A stretch of DNA of 64,000 bases from positions 372,001 through 436,000 of the forward strand of contig NZ_PUIA01000057.1 of NCBI RefSeq assembly GCF_002967715.1, in the 5' to 3' direction. The DNA comes from Blastopirellula marina. GTDB taxonomy: Bacteria > Planctomycetota > Planctomycetia > Pirellulales > Pirellulaceae. Under the pieces are notes generated by a model that worked only from the letters and a program-made list of their open reading frames with translations, was not told the DNA's origin and made no database searches. Positions 55,254 through 62,208 of the stretch are shown here, in pieces (within the stretch, counting starts at the first letter, position 1; each line of letters begins with the position of its first letter). Position numbers and translations under genes: made by a program.

Positions 55254-56297
55254 TTACTGCGCATCCTCAAAGTCTCGATTCCAGACAAATGCTGATTCAG
55301 CGTTAAAGTATCGAACGGTCAACGCTGATCTGGATGAGACCGCTTTACGCCCATCCTCGATCTTTTTGATTGCGGCTTGTGTCCTAAGATTGCTGACCGA
55401 ATCTGCCTCTCCATATAGGCCGACGTATAGTCGTTTGATCCCTAAGTTTGCCGCAATGGCGTCAGAAATATGGTCATCGCTTTCGCCGAATGAGAGGCCA
55501 TAGGTTACAAGCGTTCCTTCTGCCTGCTGAAACTGACGAAAGCCAATCGACAAGTACATACTTGTACGAATCTGACGCAACTTTTCTTTGGCAGTACCCT
55601 CAGCTACAAACAAAGGATACTCTGACTGCCGAATTCCGTCACAAATTACCTCCAGAAGCGGACGCCGCTGAAAGTGGAAACGGTGCTTTCTCGTTTCCCC
55701 GTCCACGGTGTAGAGATGCAATGCTCCATGAAGATGATATACCCAGCCTTTCTGGTCTCTTGGTTGTGACAGGACTAAATACGGTGGATTATCGTTTTGG
55801 CCATTTGGGAAACCAAATCCGTCAACCTTGGTTGGCTTACTGAATTGGCACACCCAGTAAAGGAGCAAGTCATAGTTAAGGGAATAGATGTCGTGGTAGG
55901 CCCCAAGAAACTGACAGCAACTCTTCTTTCTTGGCTCGTCAAGCCAATAGTGATTTGCAGGATGTGTTGAAGTAATGGCGGCAATCAAAGACTCTCGTAC
56001 TTTCTGAAGGTCTTCAGTGAGTAGATTCCCCTGATCCCGAGCAAGAATTCCATAATGGCACGCTATCCACTGCGAGTCTTCTAGCAATCGCATGACCGCT
56101 TCGAAGTTGGTCGTACCGAAATGCTCAAACAACGCAGCAGCAGTGCTTGGCATCCCCTGTTCCACTGCGAGTCGATACAGACTGTCATATCGGAAACCGT
56201 CATGAATTGCGCAGCTAAATCCGTTGCCGAGTAACAACGAAGCCCTTTGTCCATCGATCTCGGAAAGCACATCGTCGTAGTGAAGAAACTCCTTCAT
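55254..56297 (-). CDS. DUF4917 protein with SIR2-like features
   Basis: A 347-residue protein. The opening SLLLGNGFSCAIHDGFRYDSLYRLA, followed by FGTTNFEAVMRLL, is the DUF4917 signature. YHDIYSLNYDLLLYW near residue 140 and YHLHGALHLY near 185 have the pattern (NYD, LHG) of SIR2-like NAD-binding proteins, and a GLSFGESDDHI stretch lies near 270. SIR2-like domains act as NADases in several antiphage systems. Whether this one does is inferred. It converges with the HEPN-like gene. Confidence 0.8.
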   Translation of the reverse strand: MKEFLHYDDVLSEIDGQRASLLLGNGFSCAIHDGFRYDSLYRLAVEQGMPSTAAALFEHFGTTNFEAVMRLLEDSQWIACHYGILARDQGNLLTEDLQKVRESLIAAITSTHPANHYWLDEPRKKSCCQFLGAYHDIYSLNYDLLLYWVCQFSKPTKVDGFGFPNGQNDNPPYLVLSQPRDQKGWVYHLHGALHLYTVDGETRKHRFHFQRRPLLEVICDGIRQSEYPLFVAEGTAKEKLRQIRTSMYLSIGFRQFQQAEGTLVTYGLSFGESDDHISDAIAANLGIKRLYVGLYGEADSVSNLRTQAAIKKIEDGRKAVSSRSALTVRYFNAESAFVWNRDFEDAQ

Positions 56298-56333
56298 TCT
56301 CAGGTGCCGCCCCTTACTACGAAAAAGAAAAAC

Positions 56334-56546
56334 TCAGCCCAGTATTTTTGGCCTTGGACCCTTGAAGATAACTTTAAACGAGTCTTTGGCAATCAGGTAT
56401 TCCGGGCATTTCACTTTTTGCAACAAAGGCTGCGCAAGCGTTTCGATTCGGCAGAGCGAGCACACATACAAAGAAACACCTGCTATACGGCAATAGCCCA
56501 TCTCTCGGGAATAAGCATGTACCCTTTTTGATCGCAAATTCTCCAT
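56334..56546 (-). CDS. Doubtful small ORF
   Basis: A 70-residue frame starting at ATG 56546 (MENLRSKRVHAYSREMGY), ending 37 bases before DUF4917. It has two close cysteines (CSLC) and a third (VKC) but no known domain and no ribosome site. It may be a decayed gene or chance. Confidence 0.25.
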   Translation of the reverse strand: MENLRSKRVHAYSREMGYCRIAGVSLYVCSLCRIETLAQPLLQKVKCPEYLIAKDSFKVIFKGPRPKILG

Positions 56547-56625
56547 TTCAATTTTTGTAACACACTTGCCCCCTCCGCCGATAAACTCAGTAAATCGGTC
56601 GAACTAACCACCTCTCCGAGATTGA

Positions 56626-56634
56626 TGCGGGTGT
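56626..56634 (-). promoter_or_regulatory. ACACCCGCA leader motif (orphan copy)
   Basis: 17 bases after the stop of the HAD-like gene at 56652, with no clear gene after it. Confidence 0.45.
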
Positions 56635-56651
56635 TCTTGGATTCGAACGAA

Positions 56652-57047
56652 TCACACCTGCCTTCCGGTCCTATCGCTATACAGCCAACGGTTCACATCG
56701 AAGTCAAAGTTGCCGCCGTTCCGAATCTTGAAGACGTTGACCTGATGTGGAACGTGCTGGATCGCTTCATCCTGATCGTCGAAGTAAATCAGGATGCCGA
56801 GCCTATGAATCACGTCTGCTTTGGCTTCGAGCGATGTCACCAATACAAGCTCATCGTAACGAATGCCGAACTCAGCAAGTCGTTGCTCGGCTTTCGTTCG
56901 GTCATCACGAAATGTGATGATGAAAACCCTGCCCGGCCACCGATGCGAGAGCAGTCGGAAGAAGGTTGGTGCCTCGTCAATCGTTCCATCAAGGTCGATG
57001 CCTATGGACGGGGACGGAATCGAGTTTGGCCAGTAGGAGTTTGTCAT
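56652..57047 (-). CDS. HAD-like hydrolase domain protein
   Basis: A 131-residue protein with motif I IGIDLDGTIDEAPTF near residue 15 (DxDGT) and motif II in FIITFRDDRTKAEQRL near 42. The later IYFDDQDEAIQHV near 87 could be motif IV with two aspartates. Members are phosphatases or nucleotidases of small length. Its ATG overlaps the recombinase stop (ATGA), so it is coupled to it. It has no leader motif of its own, in line with the overlap. Confidence 0.75.
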   Translation of the reverse strand: MTNSYWPNSIPSPSIGIDLDGTIDEAPTFFRLLSHRWPGRVFIITFRDDRTKAEQRLAEFGIRYDELVLVTSLEAKADVIHRLGILIYFDDQDEAIQHVPHQVNVFKIRNGGNFDFDVNRWLYSDRTGRQV

Positions 57048-57664
57048 AACTTAGATGTAGGTGTGATTGGATCAACCTCCTTCAGTACACGGTAGATAGT
57101 CGGCCTTGAAAGTCCAGTCACTCTGGCGATCTGAGCAATGGGCTTGCCACCAGACTGCAATTCGTGGATCGCATTTACTTGATCGTCAGTGACTTTCCAT
57201 CGCCATCCTTTCCTGCTTCCTCCCCACTTCTTGCCTTTGCGGCGAGCAACGGCTTGCCCTGCGGCAACACGCTCCGCTCTGATTTCCGTCTCATACTCTG
57301 CGACTGAGGCAAGGATGCGGGCATGTAAACGACCGGCAGGTGAAGAAAGATTGAATCCATCCTTTAGGCTCACAAGATCGACCTGTCGCTCCTGAAGCTC
57401 ATCAAAGAGATCGCATAGGCCCTTGGTGGTTCGTCCCAGCCGGTCTAAACGCCAAACGACGATCCGCTCCAGCTTCCCGAGCCGCAGAGCATCCATCAAC
57501 TTGGACATTCCGGGGCGATCCATCGTTCGGCCCGAAAAAGTGTCCTCGTACCAGATGACCTTGCTGTCGTTCGAGGCAACCCAGCGTTCGAGGTCAGGCA
57601 TTTGGCTTGCGTGGCGTTGGTCCCGAGTTGACACTCTACAGTAGATGGCAGTGTCTTTCGACAT
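57044..57664 (-). CDS. Serine recombinase (resolvase/invertase family)
   Basis: A 206-residue DNA recombinase. The catalytic serine is in AIYCRVSTRDQRHASQ near residue 11; the arginine-rich active site LERIVVWRLDRLGRTTKGL lies near residues 65-80. A helix follows (ARILASVAEYETEIRAERVAAGQA), then a C-terminal helix-turn-helix, IAQIARVTGLSRPTIYRVL. Size and layout are those of Tn3 resolvases and invertases, not of large integrases. The ATG at 57664 follows GGGGAG; the motif is 44 bases before it. It may resolve or invert element DNA; no target site pair was found. Confidence 0.92.
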   Translation of the reverse strand: MSKDTAIYCRVSTRDQRHASQMPDLERWVASNDSKVIWYEDTFSGRTMDRPGMSKLMDALRLGKLERIVVWRLDRLGRTTKGLCDLFDELQERQVDLVSLKDGFNLSSPAGRLHARILASVAEYETEIRAERVAAGQAVARRKGKKWGGSRKGWRWKVTDDQVNAIHELQSGGKPIAQIARVTGLSRPTIYRVLKEVDPITPTSKL

Positions 57665-57708
57665 AATGGCTCCCCGCTGGCTTTGTTCGTCGTACTGTTC
57701 GAGCAAGT

Positions 57709-57717
57709 TGCGGGTGT
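57709..57717 (-). promoter_or_regulatory. ACACCCGCA leader motif before the recombinase
   Basis: 44 bases before the ATG at 57664. The gene upstream is on the other strand, so this copy is not tied to a stop codon. Confidence 0.55.
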
Positions 57718-57817
57718 AAACAGTCTTTTAGAGGCAAGCCGTTACATTGCGAGGGAAGGAAAGCATTGACGTTTATTGGCTGAAATCACCGTTGTTCTGT
57801 AGACTAGTGACAATTTA

Positions 57818-57860
57818 CACTTTCACGTTCTCAGAGAATCTTTCGGAAACTGTGAAAGTG
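57818..57860. promoter_or_regulatory. 9-bp inverted repeat before the PD-(D/E)XK-like gene
   Basis: CACTTTCAC at 57818 and GTGAAAGTG at 57852, 25 bases apart, just before the start at 57870. Could be an operator or a hairpin covering the ribosome site. Confidence 0.45.
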
Positions 57861-57869
57861 AGAATCGGA

Positions 57870-58475
57870 ATGAGCAGTGGCTTCCTGTCGTTCGTCAAAG
57901 AATGCCTGACCAATATGGCACCGGAGAACATTTCCTTGTCACGGGTAAACTATGGAGAATTACGCTATCTCGAAGCCAAGATGCCAACGTTGGAGAATCA
58001 GAAAATTCAGGAACGCCCCCTCGCCTATGAGTTCTACCATCAGGCTCGATGTCGCTGGGGCAATGAAACGTGGCCAGAGGGGAAGAAGTTTGTGATACAA
58101 GCAGAAGTCAATAAATGCTATCAAGACATTCGCAATCTCAATAAATGTCCCGACTTTCTGATTCACCGTAAGACAAGCAAAATGGGGGCAAACTTTGCGG
58201 TACTCGAATTCAAAATGACAACGAACCCACTTCGAAGTATCCGGGAGGATATTGAGAAACTAGCATCGTTTGGTGATATCCTTGGCTACAAATTCTTGAT
58301 TGAAGTTCTCGTCGGAAATTCCCGTGCAGTGAAGTCTCATTGCACAAGAGCACGCAAACACTTCGGCCTTCGTCCAGATGTACATCCACAGACGGTCTTG
58401 GTCCTCGGTTTCGATCCGCAACAGCGTGAGATTGTCCACGAGGAATCTATTTCGGTGTCCTTGCAGAGCGTCTAG
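57870..58475 (+). CDS. PD-(D/E)XK nuclease-like protein
   Basis: A 201-residue protein. CPDFLIHRKTSKMGANFAVLEFKMT near residue 100 has the spacing of a PD...ExK active site (aspartate, then glutamate and lysine on the next strand), as in restriction-endonuclease-like folds. A predicted helix with alternating polar residues precedes it. It is the only plus-strand gene in the minus-strand array. The start is uncertain: ATG 57870 is chosen, a TTG at 57747 would add 41 residues. It may be a stand-alone nuclease or defence protein. Confidence 0.65.
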   Translation: MSSGFLSFVKECLTNMAPENISLSRVNYGELRYLEAKMPTLENQKIQERPLAYEFYHQARCRWGNETWPEGKKFVIQAEVNKCYQDIRNLNKCPDFLIHRKTSKMGANFAVLEFKMTTNPLRSIREDIEKLASFGDILGYKFLIEVLVGNSRAVKSHCTRARKHFGLRPDVHPQTVLVLGFDPQQREIVHEESISVSLQSV

Positions 58476-58523
58476 TGAGTGTTACTTTCGCCAAGCTTGC
58501 TTTGTTCCCTTGGCAAAATAGTT

Positions 58524-58545
58524 CCTCCACTACCGGAGGCTTTTG
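58524..58545 (+). terminator. Candidate terminator of the PD-(D/E)XK-like gene
   Basis: CCTCC-actacc-GGAGG followed by CTTTT, 49 bases after the stop codon. Confidence 0.5.
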
Positions 58546-58617
58546 GGACGCTTGGAGAATTTTTGCAATGGGTTGTGGTTTTGTCGATTCAAGGTCTTGT
58601 CTCCCATCGTTCAAGTT

Positions 58618-58626
58618 AGCGGGTGT
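58618..58626 (-). promoter_or_regulatory. ACACCCGCT leader motif (orphan copy)
   Basis: Followed on the minus strand by GATGGGAGACAAGACC, closely like the ribosome-site region of the other leaders (GATGGAGACAAAC), but no gene follows. It lies at the edge of the inverted PD-(D/E)XK-like gene. Confidence 0.5.
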
Positions 58627-58666
58627 GATGGGCATCCTCCATGACGCCCACAGCACGCTTGACTGA

Positions 58667-58912
58667 CTACTCCGGTTGGAATCCGTAGTAGAGGCGAGGA
58701 TTGTGCTGAAACATGATGTTTCCCTTCACTCCATCGGATCGGCGGCGGACAACACAATAGGGAGCCAGAAACCCGAGAACTTCAAAATCCCGCTGAAGTT
58801 CCGACGTATTCCATACCTCGCCATGCTTGGCGGCAACATATTCACGACTGCCGGGTTTGGCGTTGATCTCGGCGACTTGTTGGCGGCGGATGGATTCGGT
58901 TGAGTCAGTCAT
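58667..58912 (-). CDS. Small conserved mobile-element protein
   Basis: An 81-residue protein. The ATG at 58912 follows CGGAGAT at a good distance. It has a REYVAAKHGEVWNTSELQRDFEVLGFLAPYCVVRRRSDGVKGNIMFQHNPRLYYGF core. I recall this pattern from plasmids and integrative elements, where a homologue is common, but no function is established. It is one unit of the motif array. Confidence 0.75.
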   Translation of the reverse strand: MTDSTESIRRQQVAEINAKPGSREYVAAKHGEVWNTSELQRDFEVLGFLAPYCVVRRRSDGVKGNIMFQHNPRLYYGFQPE

Positions 58913-58955
58913 GTCGATCTCCGAATGAAAAGGCAATGTGTTGGAACAAGCAGAT

Positions 58956-58964
58956 TGCGGGTGT
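58956..58964 (-). promoter_or_regulatory. ACACCCGCA leader motif
   Basis: 43 bases before the ATG at 58912 and one base after the stop of the preceding gene at 58966. Confidence 0.6.
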
Positions 58965-58965
58965 G

Positions 58966-59397
58966 TCATACATGAGACATCTGCGACCGCTTTCGCCGTC
59001 GCTTTTCCCGTTGATTTTCGTGGTGTTGTCTCACGAGTTCTCGCCATTCGACGTTCCCGCCGTACTGTTCGAGCGGTACGAGATCGAGGTACTTCTGAGG
59101 ACATGAGTAGTAATAGGGAAGCATAGATTCCTCCATGTCCTTGTAGCCCCACTCGCCGCTGTGGTATCGAATCAAGTCACAACTGATCCATCGCTGATCC
59201 GGTTCAACAGGCTTGCCGTCACTCGTGAATTTGCGTTTCCATACTGCCCAAAGGACGCCGGAGAAGCGACCGCCTCGGAAACAGTGAGCGAGGCAGGTCG
59301 TCGTGATCGTGATACCGTTGTTTTCACGTTCCCAAGATTCAACTCGTTGCTGAATGAGTTGCTTGCGAGAACTGACGTATGGATAGGTCCAGCCCAT
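58966..59397 (-). CDS. Conserved mobile-element protein (MGW type)
   Basis: A 143-residue protein. The ATG at 59397 follows GGAGAG; the sequence opens with MGWTYPYVSSRKQLIQQRVES. It has a beta-rich middle (ITTTCLAHCFRGGRFSGVLWAVWKRKF) and a basic tail (REKRRRKRSQ). Proteins starting MGWxY are frequent on plasmids and integrative elements, without known function. It is in the motif array. Confidence 0.75.
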   Translation of the reverse strand: MGWTYPYVSSRKQLIQQRVESWERENNGITITTTCLAHCFRGGRFSGVLWAVWKRKFTSDGKPVEPDQRWISCDLIRYHSGEWGYKDMEESMLPYYYSCPQKYLDLVPLEQYGGNVEWRELVRQHHENQREKRRRKRSQMSHV

Positions 59398-59424
59398 GAA
59401 GAATCTCTCCAAGAAATGAAGAAA

Positions 59425-59459
59425 CCGATGCGAGAAGTCACCGTGACTTCCCGCATCGG
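59425..59459. repeat. Near-perfect 17-bp palindrome inside a leader
   Basis: CCGATGCGAGAAGTCAC and GTGACTTCCCGCATCGG are separated by one base, with one mismatched pair. It lies between the leader motif at 59463 and the ATG at 59397. Confidence 0.8.
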
Positions 59460-59462
59460 CTT

Positions 59463-59471
59463 AGCGGGTGC
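59463..59471 (-). promoter_or_regulatory. GCACCCGCT leader motif (variant)
   Basis: 65 bases before the ATG at 59397; subtracting the 35-base palindrome leaves about 30, close to the usual spacing. The first base is G instead of A. Confidence 0.5.
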
Positions 59472-59490
59472 TGAGATCGAATGAGAAGAA

Positions 59491-59715
59491 CTAGATGATG
59501 AACCCATCGTCGCCGAAGTAGCCGAAATACTCGTCGGCTTGCTCGAAGTCCTCTAGCTCCTGTTGGGCGAGGATGTCGTCCCAAGGCTCTTCAAAGTCGT
59601 ACTCATGAACGTCTTCGGGAAAGTCGTCGTATTCCTCGGAATTGAGTTCGTCGAGGATGTCGCCATAACCGCCGTTAATGTGATCTTCCATGAATTGATC
59701 GAGAAAGTCGTCCAT
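59491..59715 (-). CDS. Small acidic protein
   Basis: A 74-residue protein starting MDDFLDQFMEDH at ATG 59715, after TTTGGAGACAG. It is extremely acidic (EEYDDFPEDVHEYDFEEPWDD), like DNA-mimic proteins, but no family is recognised. DNA mimics block restriction enzymes or nucleoid proteins in mobile elements; this link is only a possibility. It is a unit of the motif array. Confidence 0.7.
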   Translation of the reverse strand: MDDFLDQFMEDHINGGYGDILDELNSEEYDDFPEDVHEYDFEEPWDDILAQQELEDFEQADEYFGYFGDDGFII

Positions 59716-59756
59716 TTGCTGTCTCCAAAGTAAGGGTGTGAATTGAACAAACGGAT

Positions 59757-59765
59757 GGCGGGTGT
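59757..59765 (-). promoter_or_regulatory. ACACCCGCC leader motif
   Basis: 41 bases before the ATG at 59715 and three bases after the stop of the preceding gene. Confidence 0.6.
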
Positions 59766-59768
59766 TGT

Positions 59769-60056
59769 TCAATATTCCTCTGGCAACAGTATGCAAGTGG
59801 ACGAGCGATCTGCCTCGGTGATGACATAGAGCTTCGTGCCATCTTTCAAGTGGTAGGCGGAGAGAACTCTCGCTCCATCTTTAAGAGCAATCTCATTGGC
59901 TTCAGAATCTTCCTCACAAACATCTCCCCAGTCGCCTTTGCCGTGGCGACCAATTAGTTCGTGAGGCGCAGTTCCCGTTCTCTCCATTGCTTCCAATGCA
60001 CCCGGCGTTGCCACAACTGTGCCTATGCGAAATCGAGGTCGAACTGAATCGATCAT
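59769..60056 (-). CDS. Small conserved plasmid-type protein
   Basis: A 95-residue protein. The start at 60056 follows CTGGAGT. It reads RIGTVVATPGALEAMERTGTAPHELIGRHGKGDWGDVCEEDSEANEIALKDGARVLSAYHLKDGTKLYVITEADRSSTCILLPEEY in its core, a pattern I know from many plasmids and conjugative elements, sometimes wrongly annotated as restriction subunits. The function is unknown. It is a unit of the motif array. Confidence 0.85.
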   Translation of the reverse strand: MIDSVRPRFRIGTVVATPGALEAMERTGTAPHELIGRHGKGDWGDVCEEDSEANEIALKDGARVLSAYHLKDGTKLYVITEADRSSTCILLPEEY

Positions 60057-60098
60057 GACCGAACTCCAGATGAATACTTGTTGGATAGATGACTGACT

Positions 60099-60107
60099 GG
60101 CGGGTGT
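60099..60107 (-). promoter_or_regulatory. ACACCCGCC leader motif
   Basis: 42 bases before the ATG at 60056. Its first A is the last base of the preceding stop codon TAA. Confidence 0.65.
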
Positions 60108-60511
60108 TAGACTTCGAGCCAATCATTCATCTCGGTTGGCTCGACTCCTTCGCTTGGTAGATGATCGCCGTGGTAGCGACATTTGAATGGCTGGTTGCTT
60201 CCTTCGGTCCCGTAGATCATCAGGTGATCGAGGTCGAGAACCTGACCAGATGGGCCATAGTGGCAGGATTCGAGGTCGTAGTCCCCGAGGTCTTCAGGCA
60301 GGACAACAATGTGGTGGCCATGTTCTTCACTCTCAGCCAGTTCGTCTATCACGCCGCAAACGCTGTCGGCTTCCACAATCAAATACAATGGAAAGTAGGA
60401 GCCGCCGATCTCGACGATCCACGTCTTTCCAAACCAGTCGCCCGGATTGACGACCGGAAGATTCTTCAGAAGCAATCCATTGAACGTGGCGGTAGCAGTG
60501 ATCTGGGGCAT
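60107..60511 (-). CDS. Hypothetical island protein
   Basis: A 134-residue protein from ATG 60511, after TAGGGAT. It opens with MPQITATATFNGLLLKNLPVV and has a conserved-looking acidic stretch (VVLPEDLGDYDLESCHYGPSG). No family is recognised. It is in the motif array. Confidence 0.7.
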   Translation of the reverse strand: MPQITATATFNGLLLKNLPVVNPGDWFGKTWIVEIGGSYFPLYLIVEADSVCGVIDELAESEEHGHHIVVLPEDLGDYDLESCHYGPSGQVLDLDHLMIYGTEGSNQPFKCRYHGDHLPSEGVEPTEMNDWLEV

Positions 60512-60555
60512 TTGAAATATCCCTAATAGATTGAGTTGGTTCGTTCTGTCAGAGA

Positions 60556-60564
60556 TGCGGGTGT
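60556..60564 (-). promoter_or_regulatory. ACACCCGCA leader motif
   Basis: 44 bases before the ATG at 60511; overlaps the last base of the preceding stop codon TAA. Confidence 0.65.
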
Positions 60565-61481
60565 TATCCCGCTTCTGCCTCAGATCGATGCCGGGACAAA
60601 ACTCGATAGAAGCTCGCTCGGGATTTCCCTGTTTTGCCACACCAATATTCCTGCTGATCGCCAACCGAGTCTGGATGCTTGCGAACTGCGTCCCTCAACA
60701 CCTTGGCGTCCACACTTTTGTTGTCGAGTCTCTTGGTGGCGACTTGCTTCCGACCAAGGGACTGCAATTGGCTCTTAATCATTGGTCGCCAGTCGATATT
60801 CTCGTCTCGGGCATACTTCAGCTTTCTTAAACTTGGTCCCAGTAAACGAAGTGATAACTGCCGATCTTCGGCGTGCTGCTCGATGAAGTCGATCACCGAC
60901 TCCGCTTCATCGAGTGTCACCCCCTGAAAGCCGTTGGCGGCAATCGTCCGCATCATCTCGATCACTTCGAGATTCGTGGCCGACAATTCGAATTGATCGC
61001 AACGAGACAGAACCGCCTTGAAAGCGTCGTTTTTCATCGGCAGTACATTGGCGGCAAAAATACAACGAGATGTGAACTCAAAGCTCTGCGGCAAGTTGTC
61101 AGGCATCTGACTTGAACCGTAGGTGACAACCCTCGGATTCCCCCACAATGCAGAACGAAGCAAGCCGAGGTGAGCCATGTTGGAGAACATGCTGTCCACG
61201 TCATCGAAAAAGATCACTTCGTCATCTCGGTGGGTGAAAAGCGTGCTGTACAGAGCGAGCGGCGTGATATGGCTGTTAATTAAGACCGGTTCAATCCCAA
61301 CTTCACCAAGCGTTTCGAGGATGATCTTGGATTTCCCCAAACCGCCAGTTGCTCCAAATACGAACAAAGCATGGCTCATTTTACGAGCCAACAGCCGGAC
61401 GTGATGCGACAGAAGTTGCTGACGTTGTTCCAAGGCAGTCATGGTTTGAGAAACTGGAAAGTTGGAATCTTGGAAATCCAT
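60564..61481 (-). CDS. AAA-family ATPase
   Basis: A 305-residue ATPase. Walker A is FGATGGLGKSKI near residue 49 (GxxxxGKS), Walker B is EVIFFDDVDSMFSN near 90, followed by a sensor-type segment (RVVTYGSSQM). The C-terminal 40 residues (CGKTGKSRASFYRVLSRH) look like a DNA-binding turn. The start is at 61481, after AAGGAGCC; the longer frame to 61517 is out of place with the ribosome site. Related ATPases on mobile elements load helicases or remodel DNA complexes; this is inferred. It is in the motif array. Confidence 0.85.
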   Translation of the reverse strand: MDFQDSNFPVSQTMTALEQRQQLLSHHVRLLARKMSHALFVFGATGGLGKSKIILETLGEVGIEPVLINSHITPLALYSTLFTHRDDEVIFFDDVDSMFSNMAHLGLLRSALWGNPRVVTYGSSQMPDNLPQSFEFTSRCIFAANVLPMKNDAFKAVLSRCDQFELSATNLEVIEMMRTIAANGFQGVTLDEAESVIDFIEQHAEDRQLSLRLLGPSLRKLKYARDENIDWRPMIKSQLQSLGRKQVATKRLDNKSVDAKVLRDAVRKHPDSVGDQQEYWCGKTGKSRASFYRVLSRHRSEAEAG

Positions 61482-61518
61482 AATTGGCTCCTTGTTGGTT
61501 CGTTCGTTGCTTCCCATT

Positions 61519-61527
61519 TGCGGGTGT
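61519..61527 (-). promoter_or_regulatory. ACACCCGCA leader motif
   Basis: 37 bases before the ATG at 61481; overlaps the last base of the preceding stop codon TGA. Confidence 0.65.
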
Positions 61528-62144
61528 CATGTGGCTGGTTCCGTGCAGACGTAATCCAGTGCATCGAAAGCTCTTCGCAGAGCTTCCTCGCTCGGATAGC
61601 CGCCTTGGTCGTCTCGATTTTCGATCTCTCCTGATTCGTTTTCCGACAACCAGTGGTACGCCCCCCACTCCCAACCCTCGGGCAGTTCGTAATCATCCTT
61701 CAGCCGCCATGCGGCATTGGTGATGTTTTCGATGACGGCATCGAGTTCTCGCTCCGAGTAATCTTCCTCGTCGAGGATCGGATAGGTCGCCATCCGCTCA
61801 GCCAGACGGTGGTAGGCACGAAAGGCTTCGGTGATCTGGTTACGGGTGTCGTAAACTCGGATCGAAAAGCCATCGATGTAACCCACCACCCAGTGGTTGT
61901 GGCTCTCCATCACAACTGTTGGAATGTCGTCATCCGTGTACGGTGCGAGAGCCTTGGAGATGATGGATGCATTGCTTTGATCGAGCAAACCGCTGTCTCG
62001 GTAGTGTGTGTAAATAGTCGCCCAGTTTTCTGGATCATCGATTTCACTCTCCCGATACCAACCGAAGCACTCGAATCGCTTCCAGTTGCCAGCGGCTTGT
62101 TTTGCCGCATCCTCAAGGTCATGTTCACCAAATCGATTGCCCAT
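61527..62144 (-). CDS. Hypothetical island protein
   Basis: A 205-residue protein from ATG 62144, after ATGGAGAC; an ATG at 62156 would bury the ribosome site in coding sequence. It opens MGNRFGEHDLEDAAKQAAGNWKRFECFGW. The middle has VVMESHNHWVVGYIDGFSIRVYD and the end is acidic. Similar proteins occur on integrative elements, with no known function. It is in the motif array. Confidence 0.75.
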   Translation of the reverse strand: MGNRFGEHDLEDAAKQAAGNWKRFECFGWYRESEIDDPENWATIYTHYRDSGLLDQSNASIISKALAPYTDDDIPTVVMESHNHWVVGYIDGFSIRVYDTRNQITEAFRAYHRLAERMATYPILDEEDYSERELDAVIENITNAAWRLKDDYELPEGWEWGAYHWLSENESGEIENRDDQGGYPSEEALRRAFDALDYVCTEPAT

Positions 62145-62183
62145 GTTTGTCTCCATCAGGTTGCGTTCTGTTGACGGGACGAT

Positions 62184-62192
62184 TGCGGGTGT
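62184..62192 (-). promoter_or_regulatory. ACACCCGCA leader motif
   Basis: 39 bases before the ATG at 62144, followed by ATCGTCCCGTCAAC, which resembles the leader at 63746 (ACGTCACCGTCAAC). Confidence 0.65.
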
Positions 62193-62208
62193 TGGCTAAA
62201 TTATTGTC

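Larger units (their letters stand above)
56298..56651. other. Region between DUF4917 and HAD-like genes with orphan motif
   Basis: No firm gene. An ACACCCGCA leader motif copy lies at 56626-56634, but no convincing gene follows it on the minus strand within 60 bases. A GGAGAG site and a GTG near 56608 give only a 42-codon frame (ending IPERWAIAV). A 70-codon frame at 56334-56546 is listed separately. Confidence 0.45.

Noticed and set aside
58447-58656. A 69-codon minus-strand frame after the 58618 leader as the missing gene
   Set aside because: Its frame does not begin at the start position suggested by the ribosome site, and it runs into the convergent coding region without any recognisable domain.
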